64,000 nt of DNA. It comes from Siphonodentalium dalli (lineage: Eukaryota > Mollusca > Scaphopoda > Gadilida > Siphonodentaliidae). Location of the stretch: assembly GCA_032622095.1 (NCBI GenBank), contig CP136063.1:116272723-116336722 (forward strand), written 5' to 3'. The number at the start of each line of letters is the position of its first letter. The first letter of the stretch is position 1. A model generated the notes under the pieces. That model ran no database searches. It worked only from the letters and a program-made list of their open reading frames with translations, and had not been told where the DNA came from. A program made the translations under genes and the position numbers. Below are positions 1 through 12,326 of the stretch, one piece after another.

Positions 1-332
1 TGCTGTACCAACGCAGCTCCCGTCATTAACCCCATGAATGCGTTAAACGACCTGGAGAAATAAGTCTCTAAATTTCAAGACAATTTTATCAATATTGTAT
101 TATACAGAGTTTAGTTTTCTTCTGTGAATCTCACCAAATGTATTTAACACCAAAATATTCCATGCTGTTGATGGTTGTAATGCAAGGTCTGACACAGTAG
201 CATCTAAGGCCAACTATTATCTCAGTCAAAAATCAAAGAAAATATCGGACTAGGATATATAGTTGTGACTGGTAAGTCATTCCTGCTAATATATGTGTAG
301 ATTGCTCGATGGTCATATTCCTGCCATTTCAG
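1..332. other. Non-coding, probably intronic, left edge
   Basis: No supported gene. A short open stretch at 1-63 ends in TAA, but it cannot be joined in phase to the exon at 333, and part of it resembles the end of the small element family seen at 17580 and 30403. The last ~30 bases before 333 are pyrimidine-containing and end in AG, serving as the acceptor of the next exon. Confidence 0.5.
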
Positions 333-625
333 GAAGCCAGTTCTTCCAGCCAAATCACCACCAGCCACATTAAATAAATCTGGTACCTACGAAGAACCAG
401 TCCCGCCAGGGAAGATGGCAGGCATTCTTCGTCACCGTACAAAAGAGAGTCTTGGTACTTCAGGTTATTATGCGGAGATTGACTTTGGCTCAGAGCGAGG
501 TAAAATAGACAACACTGTCAGTTCTAACCAGGATAGTAGTAGATCGAAAAAGGAGTCGCCAAACTATTTTTACAGTGAGGAGCTTTCGGAAGATGCTCAC
601 AAAGAAGGCAAATTCCATCTTAGTG
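333..625 (+). CDS. Internal exon of a putative receptor cytoplasmic tail (tyrosine-motif rich)
   Basis: Seen: an AG acceptor at 331-332 and a GT donor (gtatg) at 626 bound an open frame of 97 codons that starts with the last base of a split codon and ends with one base over. The peptide is hydrophilic, rich in S, K, E and P, and carries tyrosine motifs of the SH2/phosphotyrosine type: GTYEEPV, GYYAEIDF and PNYFYSEE. There is no membrane segment or folded domain. The leftover G plus GA at the start of the exon at 13636 completes a glycine codon, so the two join in frame. Such composition is typical of cytoplasmic tails of single-pass receptors or adhesion molecules, but I do not recognise the family. 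An internal ATG at 415 is probably not the start, because the frame is open back to the acceptor. Transcript evidence would be needed to fix the borders. Confidence 0.6.
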
Positions 626-766
626 GTATGCCATTCTTTTCTGATATCAGTGTTTAACATTTTGGCCGAGGTCACACTAATCACAGTTACATCATAACAG
701 TATGTGGTCTGCATTACTGTGGCATAGTTTCCTGACAGATGCCCATCTCAGTTATTATGACATAGC

Positions 767-1014
767 TAAACCTTTCTTTATTAAATACTCATTGACGAGT
801 AGTTCCCTTAGGAAATATTTCAGATAATATGTTCAACAAACGGCCTATCTTAACAATTCCCACCAATGAATAGGAATCCTTCTGCACTGTATTATCTTTT
901 CGTCTTTCTGTTGTCTGCTTATTTTTGTGAACACCCCTCCAAAGGAATAATAGACCATTTCAATATATACTTTTACAACCGATGGGAGAAACCATTTAGT
1001 AAAGAAAGGGTTAA
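767..1014. mobile_element. Foldback element, AACCCTTTCTTTACT family
   Basis: About 250 bp bounded by inverted ends (taaacctttcttta on the left, taaagaaagggttaa on the right). Related copies lie at 35168-35409, 59078-59330, 59937-60032 (deleted), 16975-17012 (end only) and 62240-62390 (decayed). No coding capacity; the short open frames across it are incidental. Confidence 0.7.
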
Positions 1015-1468
1015 TAAAATCGCTCTGCAGCCCCACATCCAGAATGATCCACCCAACCATTGGCATCAAACTAACACACAGTTGAATAGCATGGTTCCGA
1101 ATCTGCTTGTCTAACCGTGCTGCGATAACTGGAAGGAATATTTGTCACCAAACTGTGAAGAAGTTACCAGGGATCGGGTACCAGTAATGTTTGTTTAACA
1201 ATTTATCAGCAGTCACATATACACAAAACAATAATGATTAGACATATTACGGTGTCATTTCTTAATAAAATTTGATGACACATAACTGCTTTATGGTCTC
1301 AACATATCACCACGCAAAGCATTGCACATCTATGTTCACATTCCATGTCCGTTGGCCCTATTTTACAGTTGTTTTGCATATCTCATGCTGAATTTATTTC
1401 ATTTTTGAACTTGCATTTTATTTTCTTGCTTTAATTTTTGTTAGTTTATTGTTATTTATTCTGTTTTT

Positions 1469-2060
1469 AGCTCAACTTTAGTTGGTGAAGTTTGAGCTAT
1501 TTCCATGGGATGGCATCCGTTATCCATCCATCAACAATTTCCGTTAGAACGCCCTACAGGTAACATCTCTCATCCGATCATCATCAAACTTCATATGGAT
1601 CTTTGGGGTGATCTCTAAATGGCCACCGTCAGTCATCTTGGAATTCTAATTTCAATCCATCGGCACAGCTTGCAGCCTGCAATTTTTCGAGAATTGTTTT
1701 AAAAATTTAAAAGCATATTTACAGGAATATTTAAGATCACCTCTAGATGGGAGCCGTAAAATTTGAACAATTATCAATGAAAAACATTGCTGCTAGCAGC
1801 CATCTTGGATTTTACTCTTTGCATGACTAAATCCTTTGACACACCCTACTGGCCACCTCCCTCATCTGATCACCACCAAACTTCATATGGATCCTCGGGG
1901 TGACCTCTAGATGGGAGATTACAATTGTTTCTGAATGACGTTAAAAAACATGGCTGCCAGTAGCCATCTTGGATTTTATTCTTTGCATGACTATCAAACT
2001 CCTTCAGCAGACCCTACAGGCCACATCCAATCGTCACCAAACTTCTAATGGATTCTCTAG
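1469..2060 (-). repeat. Dispersed repeat, 'AAGATGGCTGC' family, inverted orientation
   Basis: Begins with the border tagctcaactttagttgg and contains degenerate units carrying the signatures gccatcttggattttac, ctttgcatgacta and gatcctcggggtgacc. The same units in the opposite orientation fill 32665-33918 and 38690-41541. Units are ~160-190 bp and contain no open gene. Confidence 0.7.
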
Positions 2061-2074
2061 GTGAGCTCTAGAAT

Positions 2075-2300
2075 AAATAAACATACTAACTTTTCTAATC
2101 GGGTGAGCTCTAGAGTAAATAGACATACCGACATTCCTTATCGCTCCATTAACTGTAACATTTGATATTAGCCCCTTTCCATGTTGAGCTTCAGTGTCAT
2201 TGACACTTTCATTTGTTTTAGTTTGGTTTTTCTCAATGATCCTATATTTTTGGTTTTTCAATTTGGCCAAAGTTTCTGACAAATTGTCAAACAAATTCAG
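2075..2300 (-). repeat. Dispersed repeat with 'AGTGTCATTGACACT' palindromic core
   Basis: Contains agtgtcattgacacttt, a 15-base palindrome-like core, followed by text on a background 'other' repeat that recurs at 15630-15850 (same orientation) and at 19425-19560 and 38690-38800 (opposite orientation). It usually abuts the AAGATGGCTGC repeat and may be its terminal module. The 86-codon open frame here is not conserved between copies. Confidence 0.55.
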
Positions 2301-3178
2301 AAATTGTAAAAAAATAAATAAAATGAGTTACACAGCCCACCTCCTGTCGTGGAGTAACTGTGTAAGGTGTGACTCCAGCAATTCAGTTCCCTAGTCAAGC
2401 TGTCTCTAATTGTTCTTGCATGCTGTCATGTGGTACTTGTTTTTGTTGCAGCCTATATGCTGCAATTCTTGTGGTGCTTTATATTGTTCTCACACATATT
2501 TTCCTGGTACATATTCAGCTTAACTCAATAATAATTAAGAGGCTTGATCAACAAATTGCATAATTAAAGCACTCAGTATTGTCAGGCCTAGTGTGATTTA
2601 TCGGTTTTGGGACATTTACGGCGATAGGTAGAAAAACAATTGATATAATAATATATTATAATTCTGTCAAATTTTGAATCTAATTCGCCTCCAATTTTGA
2701 TTGCCAAAAGCACCCAAAATGCACCAAATTGAAGGCATTTTTTCAAAATTTTCCTTGAACCCCTTACTAGAGCACTTGTCATTTGATGCTCAGGTGTTTT
2801 GCACTAATCTTAGATCATGGCTACACGGGTGGATCACTTTAGTATATGTTGGCACGACAGATGTTTCTGTTTAACGTAAACCTATTGAATATGTACTGGT
2901 TCTGAACCACCAATGCAGTATGCACCCCCCCTGTTTACACATCGGCCACATTGCAAGAAAAACTAGGTTACTGTATATTCTGTAGATCTTAAAAACCTGA
3001 CAGTATCTCTTCCAAATTAGAGCTTGTAATCATATTTTTGTAATCTAACCACTGCCTACCATAAACATAGAATACAATTGAACATGAGAGTAGACACATT
3101 CAAACTTAGTTTGCAATACCAAAATAATTTCATAATTGTGTTGACAGCTGTTTTATACTACTATTTTCTTGTGGGTGC
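2300..3178. other. AT-rich non-coding stretch
   Basis: No splice-bounded open frame, RNA gene or repeat family recognised. Short open frames are of random type. Confidence 0.5.
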
Positions 3179-3377
3179 ATAGAGTAATGCTCTAAATAAT
3201 TGACTCCTTAACCATAGCAGAATTATGGGTAATTTTTCTGGATTTAGTCAGAAATATGGCTTGTTGCCATTCATCGGAAAGCCGATGAATGGCAACAAGC
3301 CATATTTCCAACTAAATCTGAAGAATTACCCATAATTCTGCTGTGGTAAGGAGTTGATTATTTAGGGCATTACTGTA
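3179..3377. mobile_element. Palindromic foldback element (TA-CAGTAATGCCCTAA family), copy 1
   Basis: Nearly the whole element is one inverted repeat: the arms ...cagaattatgggtaat and attacccataattctg pair, as do tatggcttgttgccattcat and its complement around a very short centre (cggaaagccg). The ends gagtaatgctctaa and agggcattactgta match the family. Nine copies occur in the window. Confidence 0.8.
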
Positions 3378-6300
3378 CATGTAGTGGAATAATTTTGTCG
3401 ATCTATTAATTTTTCTGCATGTCGTTTGTCTATGATGCAAACAATCCATTTCCGGTATCTCAGTTTCTCTTTTTAGTCATAAATGATGTAAACTGCCGAG
3501 TAAATGCAACACATGCAGTGCCCATTTGCAGTGTTGTCCTATTCTTGTGTTCAATGCTTTCATCATGATGCTCACATCTGATGCACCATGTGAAAGTCTT
3601 AATGATCATACATTCTAATTCAGCACCATATGTAGATAATGTGCTGTGTATAAAGTCCTTTACCAAACTAATAAATTTGAAATGAATTTCCATTCTGATC
3701 AAACCATCGATCTATATCGCGAGATAAAGCGGTAATTGCTTTGTGTCCTATCCATATAATATACGTCGTGACTAAACCAAATCATTGGTATTTGACCAAT
3801 GGCTTAAGTTAAGTTAAGTATGCACCACATAGCTGTACATTTGTAGAATAAGTTTTCTGATTTTATTACACTATTGTCAAGGCTATTTAACATATTTGTG
3901 CATGTATTCGAGATTCAGAAGCCTGATTTGAGCTTCAGCCATAGCATAACTTCAAGTCTACTTATGCCTATCTTCTGACCAATTTAAAAATCTATTTTGG
4001 CATGTGTTGCAGCAATAACAATAGGTGGCAACTTGAAAATATGTCACATGACCTTTAAAAAGCCTGTTTTCACACTTATTTGAGCTGATTTTTGTCAAAT
4101 TTGACCTATATTTGACCCTCAATTGTAAAAATATGTATTTGTGTATCTGACTTGAAATTCAGGATATGAAGCGACATGAAAAATACTTTGAAAATGATCC
4201 ACAAAAAATATAGGTTGTCCATTTAGTTTTCTCACAACAGCCTCATGTGCATGATACTTCCGGATTCACCAAAAAACAGGGAGGTAATTTTGGCAGATTA
4301 GGACTCGACAAAAGCCAAGTGATATAGATAGCAGATATTTGTCTGGAAGCTTATTGATGCTTAAAGCACCAACCAAATAAGCCTATTTATAGACCCGGTT
4401 ACAATAATATGATCCAATACTCTTTTCTATCAATAAAGTTTCTAAATATAAACAAAATTGTGTATGGTTGATGATCCCTGGGCCCCGGGGCATCTTGATA
4501 GTGTAACAACATATCTGATATGGTTGGACAACATGTTGCATGCAAAATGTTCAGTGTTTTTACAAATATAAACACCTTAAAATTATCAGGCATGAATTTA
4601 TATGATCACTTGATGTCGATATTGTGATCACAAAATAATTTTTTTACTGCTTCGCTATTGTAATCTTTAAAATAACATGTTGCTTGTGGCATTTATCTTT
4701 TGACAATCAATTTGTTATACCATATTCTTTTTGGTACCAATCATTGTTTATTTCTATCACATTTGCTGAATATATTTAGCTTAATTCTAAAGCAGACTCA
4801 CAATGGATGCAAAATAGCAATTTCTTATGATTTTATTGATTAGCAACACAGAAGTATGTCAAAAGATTAGCTAATAGTTTCAATTATTTTTTAGAAATGT
4901 ATTACATTGATATGTTTCTTCCCATTATAATTTTATTGCTAAAAAAATGGACCTATTGATATCTATATTTGTCAATTAAGGCGAATTGCACTAAAAGGCT
5001 TACGTAGAATCCTAAGAGGCCCCAATTAGCAGTGAAAGGCCGCTATTTAATTTAGTTGGGCAGTGTGAAATTTTAAAGCTTAAAAAAATAAATAATGTCT
5101 GGTACCCTTTTCATCTCCATTAAAGATGGTCTTTATATCTCTTACTAAATACATTTTATATGGTTCAGCAGGTTTCCATGGTATTAAATAATAGATATAC
5201 ATGTGTATTTATAGTTGAAGTCATCTGACAGGAAATGCTTCTATCAATTAATATTGATTTTATATCAATATTTTCTTATATAGTGTGATAATAAATTGGG
5301 ACAATTTTTCATTACTATTTTTAGAATTTTTGGATAGAGTTATCCCCACATGCTAATGCTGTGAGATGTCTCAACTTGATTGTATGTATGTTATACCAGA
5401 AAATTCAAAGTAAAATAAATATTAATTGATAGAAGCTTTTCCAGACAGGGGTCTTCCATTCATATTTATTATTTTATAGCCAGGAAACTATATGAAACTT
5501 ATTATAGGAAGAGATACATCATCTATAAAGTATCTGTCAGTCATTGATTTAACTGTCTGCTCTTTGACAATAAATGCAGTTAGATGTCATTGAAACAGAA
5601 TATTGCATTAAAATAGTTGTGTGTTTACAAGCAAATTGTTTGGTATCAACATTTATAGGCTATGGTTTCTATTATAAATATTAGTTGATATATTACTGGT
5701 ATTAGTGTGCATTACGTTAAATTACTTGATTCTTGAAAAATCACATGAAACAGAAATATTGAATATATTACATGTGTACTAAAGTTAAAAATACTTCGTT
5801 GTATTCTGAAAATAATTTTTTTCCCAGTTTAATAATAGCTGTTATTATATCGTCAGTGATCGATCTTTCATTGTATATTTCTCTTCACTTAAGATGCAAC
5901 AAGAGTATTGAGACATTTAACATGGTATAGAGTTATATATAAGTTATATACATATATACAAGGCATTCGCAGTGGGTAAATTTTTAAAGTCTGTTTTAAA
6001 ACATCACAACAAAGAAGATCATGGAGAAATATGGAGAAATAGATAAACTTTGTCCTTATGTTAATTATTGATAACTTTATGTTAATTATTGATAACTCTC
6101 CAATAATAAATGTTGCATGTTGAAACAAAACTGTTACAGTGATTAATCAACAAACGTCGCTAAATTCAAATATTTTAGTTTAAATATGATTTTCAGAATA
6201 TTTTAACGTCAAGTTTTGATTAAACATTGATTGGCAATTCCACAGTAGTGTTTACATAACAAAGGTTTTGATATGTGAAATCACATTATTTCAGAGTTAT

Positions 6301-6520
6301 TAATAATTAAAATAAGGACAAACTCGATCTCTTTGTACATGTACTTTTGATGATAGATGTTTCAGACTTTAATAAAATTTATGTTATTTCACATAAACCA
6401 ACTTCGAAGGCCTTGGGTCCCTTTAAAAGTTTTATTTTATTTTTACAATATGTGAAAAAAGGTTTTATTTGTAGGATGGGCTTATAAACAAGGTTATTAA
6501 ATTGTGGTTGAATTATCTAT
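3378..6520. other. Long AT-rich non-coding region (intron)
   Basis: Very AT-rich and without exons I can support. The only structure picked out is the inverted-repeat element at 5225-5448. It lies between two plus-strand exons and is taken as intron. Confidence 0.5.
5225..5448. mobile_element. Small TIR element (CTGACAGGAAATGCTTCTATC ends)
   Basis: Imperfect inverted ends: ctgacaggaaatgcttctat at left and the complement of atagaagcttttccagacag at right, followed inward by matching caattaatatt. A half copy with the same end (cctgaaaagcttctatcaat) lies at 37117-37155. Confidence 0.55.
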
Positions 6521-7620
6521 TACATGCACATTTTGGAGATCCAGAGTAACCTAATGCATGTTTTGGACATCCTGGGTAACCTAATGCATGGTTTGGAGAT
6601 CCTGGGTAACCTAATGCATGTTTTGGAGATCCTGGGTAACCTAATGCATGTTTTGGAGATCCTGGGTAACCTAATGCATGTTTTGGAGATCCTGGGTAAC
6701 CTAATGCATGTTTTGGAGATCCTGGGTAACCTAATGCATGGTTTGGAGATCCTGGGTAACCTAATGCATGTTTTGGAGATCCTGGGTAACCTAATGCATG
6801 GTTTGGAGATCCTGGGTAACCTAATGCATGTTTTGGAGATCCTGGGTAACCTAATGCATGTTTTGGAGATCCAGAGTAACCTAATGCATGTTTTGGAGAT
6901 CCTGGGTAACCTAATGCATGTTTTGGAGATCCTGGGTAACCTAATGCATGGTTTGGAGATCCTGGGTAACCTAATGCATGTTTTGGAGATCCTGGGTAAC
7001 CTAATGCATGTTTTGGAGATCCAGAGTAACCTAATGCATGGTTTGGAGATCCTGGGTAACCTAATGCATGTTTTGGAGATCCTGGGTAACCTAATGCATG
7101 TTTTGGAGATCCTGGGTAACCTAATGCATGTTTTGGAGATCCACAGTAACCTAATGCATGTTTTGGACATCCAGAGTAACATAATGCATGTTTTGGAGAT
7201 CCTGGGTAACCTAATGCATGTTTTGGACATCCTGGGTAACCTAATGCATGTTTTGGAGATCCTGGGTAACATAATGCATGTTTTGGAGATCCTGGGTAAC
7301 CTAATGCACGTTTTGGACATCCAGAGTAACATAATGCATGTTTTGGAGATCCTGGGTAACCTAATGCATGTTTTGGACATCTAGAGTAACCTAATGCATG
7401 TTTTGGAGATCCTGGGTAACCTAATGCATGTTTTGGACATCCAGAGTAACATAATGCATGTTTTGGAGATCCTGGGTAACCTAATGCATGTTTTGGAGAT
7501 CCTGGGTAACCTAATGCATGTTTTGGAGATCCTGGGTAACCTAATGCATGTTTTGGAGATCCTGGGTAACCTATTAAATGCATGTTTTGGAGATCCAGAG
7601 TAACCTAATGCATGTTTTGG

Positions 7621-10600
7621 AGATCCAGAGTAACCTAATGCATGTTTTGGAGATCCTGGGTAACCTAATGCATGTTTTGGAGATCCTGGGTAACCTAATG
7701 CATGTTTTGGAGATCCTGGGTAACCTAATGCATGTTTTGGACATCCAGAGTAACCTAATGCATGTTTTGGACATCCAGAGTAACCTAATGCATGTTTTGG
7801 AGATCCAGAGTAACATAATGCATGTTTTGGAGATCCAGAGTAACATAATGCATGTTTTGGAGATCCTGGGTAACCTAATGCATGTTTTGGACATCCAGAG
7901 TAACATAATGCATGTTTTGGACATCCAGAGTAATCTAATGCATGTTTTGGAGATCCAGAGTAACATAATGCATGATTTGGAGATCCTGGGTAACCTAATG
8001 CATGTTTTGGAGATCCTGGGTAACCTAATGCATGTTTTGGAGATCCTGGGTAACCTAGTGCATGTTTTGGAGATCCTGGGTAACATAATGCATGTTTTGG
8101 ACATCCAGAGTAACCTAATGCATGTTTTGGACATCCAGAGTAACCTAATGCATGTTTTGGAGATCATGGGTAACCTAATGCATGTTTTGGAGATCCTGGG
8201 TAACCTAATGCATGTTTTGGAGATCCTGGGTAACCTAATGCATGTTTTGGACATCCAGAGTAACCTAATGCATGTTTTGGAGATCCTGGGTAACCTAATG
8301 CATATTTTGGACATCCAGAGTAACATAATGCATGTTTTGGAGATCCTGGGTAACCTAATGCATGTTTTGGAGATCCTGGGTAACCTAATGCATGTTTTGG
8401 AGATCCTGGGTAACATAATGCATGTTTTGGACATCCAGAGTAACCTAATGCATGTTTTGGAGATCCAGAGTAACATAATGCATGTTTTGGAGATCCAGAG
8501 TAACCTAATGCATGTTTTGGAGATCCAGAGTAACCTAATGCATGTTTTGGAGATCCTGGGTAACCTAATGCATGTTTTGGAGATCCAGAGTAACCTAATG
8601 CATGTTTTGGAGATCCTGGGTAACCTAATGCATGTTTTGGAGATACTGAGTAACCTAATGCATCTTTTGGACATCCTGGGTAACCTAATGCATGTTTTGG
8701 AGATCCTGGGTAACCTAATGCATGTTTTGGAGATCCTGGGTAACCTAATGCATGTTTTGGACATCCAGAGTAACCTAATGCATGTTTTGGAGATCCAGAG
8801 TAACCTAATGCATGTTTTGGACATCCAGAGTAACCTAATGCATGTTTTGGACATCCAGAGTAACCTAATGCATGTTTTGGAGATCCAGAGTAACCTAATG
8901 CAAGTTTTGGAGATCCAGAGTAACCTAATGCATGTTTTGGAGATCCAGAGTAACCTAATGCATGTTTTGGAGATCCAGAGTAACCTAATGCATGTTTTGG
9001 AGATCCAGAGTAACCTAATGCATGTTTTGGACATCCAGAGTAACCTAATGCATGTTTTGGACATCCAGAGTAACCTAATGCATGTTTTGGAGATCCAGAG
9101 TAACCTAATGCATGTTTTGGACATCCAGAGTAACCTAATGCATGTTTTGGAGATCCAGAGTAACCTAATGCATGTTTTGGAGATCCTGGGTAACCTAATG
9201 CATGTTTTGGAGATCCTGGGTAACCTAATGCATGTTTTGGAGATCCTGGGTAACCTAATGCATGTTTTGGACATCCAGAGTAACCTAATGCATGTTTTGG
9301 ACATCCAGAGTAACCTAATGCATGTTTTGGAGATCCAGAGTAACATAATGCATGTTTTGGAGATCCAGAGTAACATAATGCATGTTTTGGAGATCCTGGG
9401 TAACCTAATGCATGTTTTGGACATCCAGAGTAACATAATGCATGTTTTGGACATCCAGAGTAATCTAATGCATGTTTTGGAGATCCAGAGTAACATAATG
9501 CATGATTTGGAGATCCTGGGTAACCTAATGCATGTTTTGGAGATCCTGGGTAACCTAATGCATGTTTTGGAGATCCTGGGTAACCTAGTGCATGTTTTGG
9601 AGATCCTGGGTAACATAATGCATGTTTTGGACATCCAGAGTAACCTAATGCATGTTTTGGACATCCAGAGTAACCTAATGCATGTTTTGGAGATCATGGG
9701 TAACCTAATGCATGTTTTGGAGATCCTGGGTAACCTAATGCATGTTTTGGAGATCCTGGGTAACCTAATGCATGTTTTGGACATCCAGAGTAACCTAATG
9801 CATGTTTTGGAGATCCTGGGTAACCTAATGCATATTTTGGACATCCAGAGTAACATAATGCATGTTTTGGAGATCCTGGGTAACCTAATGCATGTTTTGG
9901 AGATCCAGAGTAACCTAATGCATGTTTTGGAGATCCTGGGTAACATAATGCATGTTTTGGACATCCAGAGTAACCTAATGCATGTTTTGGAGATCCAGAG
10001 TAACATAATGCATGTTTTGGAGATCCAGAGTAACCTAATGCATGTTTTGGAGATCCAGAGTAACCTAATGCATGTTTTGGAGATCCTGGGTAACCTAATG
10101 CATGTTTTGGAGATCCAGAGTAACCTAATGCATGTTTTGGAGATCCTGGGTAACCTAATGCATGTTTTGGAGATACTGAGTAACCTAATGCATCTTTTGG
10201 ACATCCTGGGTAACCTAATGCATGTTTTGGAGATCCTGGGTAACCTAATGCATGTTTTGGAGATCCTGGGTAACCTAATGCATGTTTTGGACATCCAGAG
10301 TAACCTAATGCATGTTTTGGAGATCCAGAGTAACCTAATGCATGTTTTGGACATCCAGAGTAACCTAATGCATGTTTTGGACATCCAGAGTAACCTAATG
10401 CATGTTTTGGAGATCCAGAGTAACCTAATGCAAGTTTTGGAGATCCAGAGTAACCTAATGCATGTTTTGGAGATCCAGAGTAACCTAATGCATGTTTTGG
10501 AGATCCAGAGTAACCTAATGCATGTTTTGGAGATCCAGAGTAACCTAATGCATGTTTTGGACATCCAGAGTAACCTAATGCATGTTTTGGACATCCAGAG

Positions 10601-10680
10601 TAACCTAATGCATGTTTTGGAGATCCAGAGTAACCTAATGCATGTTTTGGACATCCAGAGTAACCTAATGCATGTTTTGG
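7621..10680. repeat. Higher-order duplication inside the satellite: two copies of a 51-monomer (1,530-bp) unit
   Basis: Rare variant monomers recur exactly 1,530 bp apart: agatcatggg at 8161 and 9691, taacctagtg at 8051 and 9581, catgatttgg at 7971 and 9501, agatactgag at 8641 and 10171, and caagttttgg at 8901 and 10431. The order of common variants between them also matches, with few differences (for example 8371 against 9901). Confidence 0.9.
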
Positions 10681-11357
10681 AGATCCTGGGTAACCTAATG
10701 CATGTTTTGGACATCCAGAGTAACCTAATGCATGTTTTGGAGATCCAGAGTAACCTAATGCATGTTTTGGAGATCCAGAGTAACCTAATGCATGTTTTGG
10801 ACATCCAGAGTAACCTAATGCATGTTTTGGAGATCCTGGGTAACCTAATGCATGTTTTGGACATCCAGAGTAACCTAATGCATGTTTTGGAGATCCAGAG
10901 TAATCTAATGCATGTTTTGGAGATCCAGAGTAACCTAATGCATGTTTTGGAGATCCTGGGTAACCTAATGCATGTTTTGGAGATCCTGGGTAACATAATG
11001 CATGTTTTGGAGATCCAGAGTAACCTAATGCATGTTTTGGAGATCCAGAGTAACCTAATGCATGTTTTGGAGATCCTGGGTAACCTAATGCATGTTTTGG
11101 AGATCCAGAGTAACCTAATGCATGTTTTGGAGATCCAGAGTAACCTAATGCATGTTTTGGAGATCCTGGGTAACCTAATGCATGTTTTGGAGATCCAGAG
11201 TAACCTAATGCATGTTTTGGAGATCCTGGGTAACCTAATGCATGTTTTGGAGATACTGAGTAACCTAATGCATGTTTTGGAGATCCTGGGTAACCTAATG
11301 CATGTTTTGGAGATCCTGGGTAACCTAATGCATGTTTTGGAGATCCTGGGTAACCTA

Positions 11358-12326
11358 TTAAAATGCATGTTTTCGAGATCCAGAGTAACCTAATGCATGT
11401 TTTGGACATCCAGAGTAACCTAATGCATGTTTTGGAGATCCTGGGTAACCTAATGCATGTTTTGGAGATCCTGGGTAACCTAATGCATGTTTTGGAGATC
11501 CTGGGTAATCTAATGCATGTTTTGGAGATCCTGGGTAACCTAATGCATGTTTTGGAGATCCTGGGTAACCTAATGCATGTTTTGGAGATCCAGAGTAACC
11601 TAATGCATGTTTTGGAGATCCTGGGTAACCTAATGCATGTTTTGGAGATACTGAGTAACCTAATGCATGTTTTGGAGATCCTGGGTAACCTAATGCATGT
11701 TTTGGAGATCCTGGGTAACCTAATGCATGTTTTGGAGATCCTGGGTAACCTATTAAAATGCATGTTTTCGAGATCCAGAGTAACCTAATGCATGTTTTGG
11801 ACATCCAGAGTAACCTAATGCATGTTTTGGAGATCCTGGGTAACCTAATGCATGTTTTGGAGATCCTGGGTAACCTAATGCATGTTTTGGAGATCCTGGG
11901 TAATCTAATGCATGTTTTGGAGATCCTGGGTAACCTAATGCATGTTTTGGAGATCCTGGGTAACCTAATGCATGTTTTGGAGATCCAGAGTAACCTAATG
12001 CATGGTTTGGAGATCCTGGGTAACCTAATGCATGTTTTGGAGATCCTGGGTAACTTAATGCATGTTTTGGAGATCCTGGGTAACCTAATGCATGTTTTGG
12101 AGATCCAGAGTAACCTAATGCATGTTTTGGAGATCCTGGGTAACCTAATGCATGTTTTGGAGATCCTGGGTAACCTAATGCATGTTTTGGAGATCCAGAG
12201 TAACCTAATGCATGTTTTGGAGATCCTGGGTAACCTAATGCATGTTTTGGAGATCCTGGGTAACCTAATGCATGTTTTGGAGATCCTGGGTGACCTAATG
12301 CATGTTTTGGAGATCCAGAGTAACCT
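11358..12326. repeat. Second higher-order duplication: 395-bp block repeated
   Basis: Two blocks each open with the unusual monomer containing ttttcgagatccagag (11368 and 11763, offset 395) immediately after a ctattaaaatg junction. They share the order of the next eight variants, including the rare gggtaatct. The second block then runs on for further monomers to the junction at 12326. Confidence 0.8.

Noticed and set aside
1-63. Possible C-terminal exon at the left edge (open to TAA)
   Set aside because: Cannot be phased with the next exon, no polyadenylation signal nearby, and part resembles a foldback-element end.
2034-2294. 86-codon minus-strand frame
   Set aside because: Lies in a dispersed repeat whose other copies do not keep the frame.
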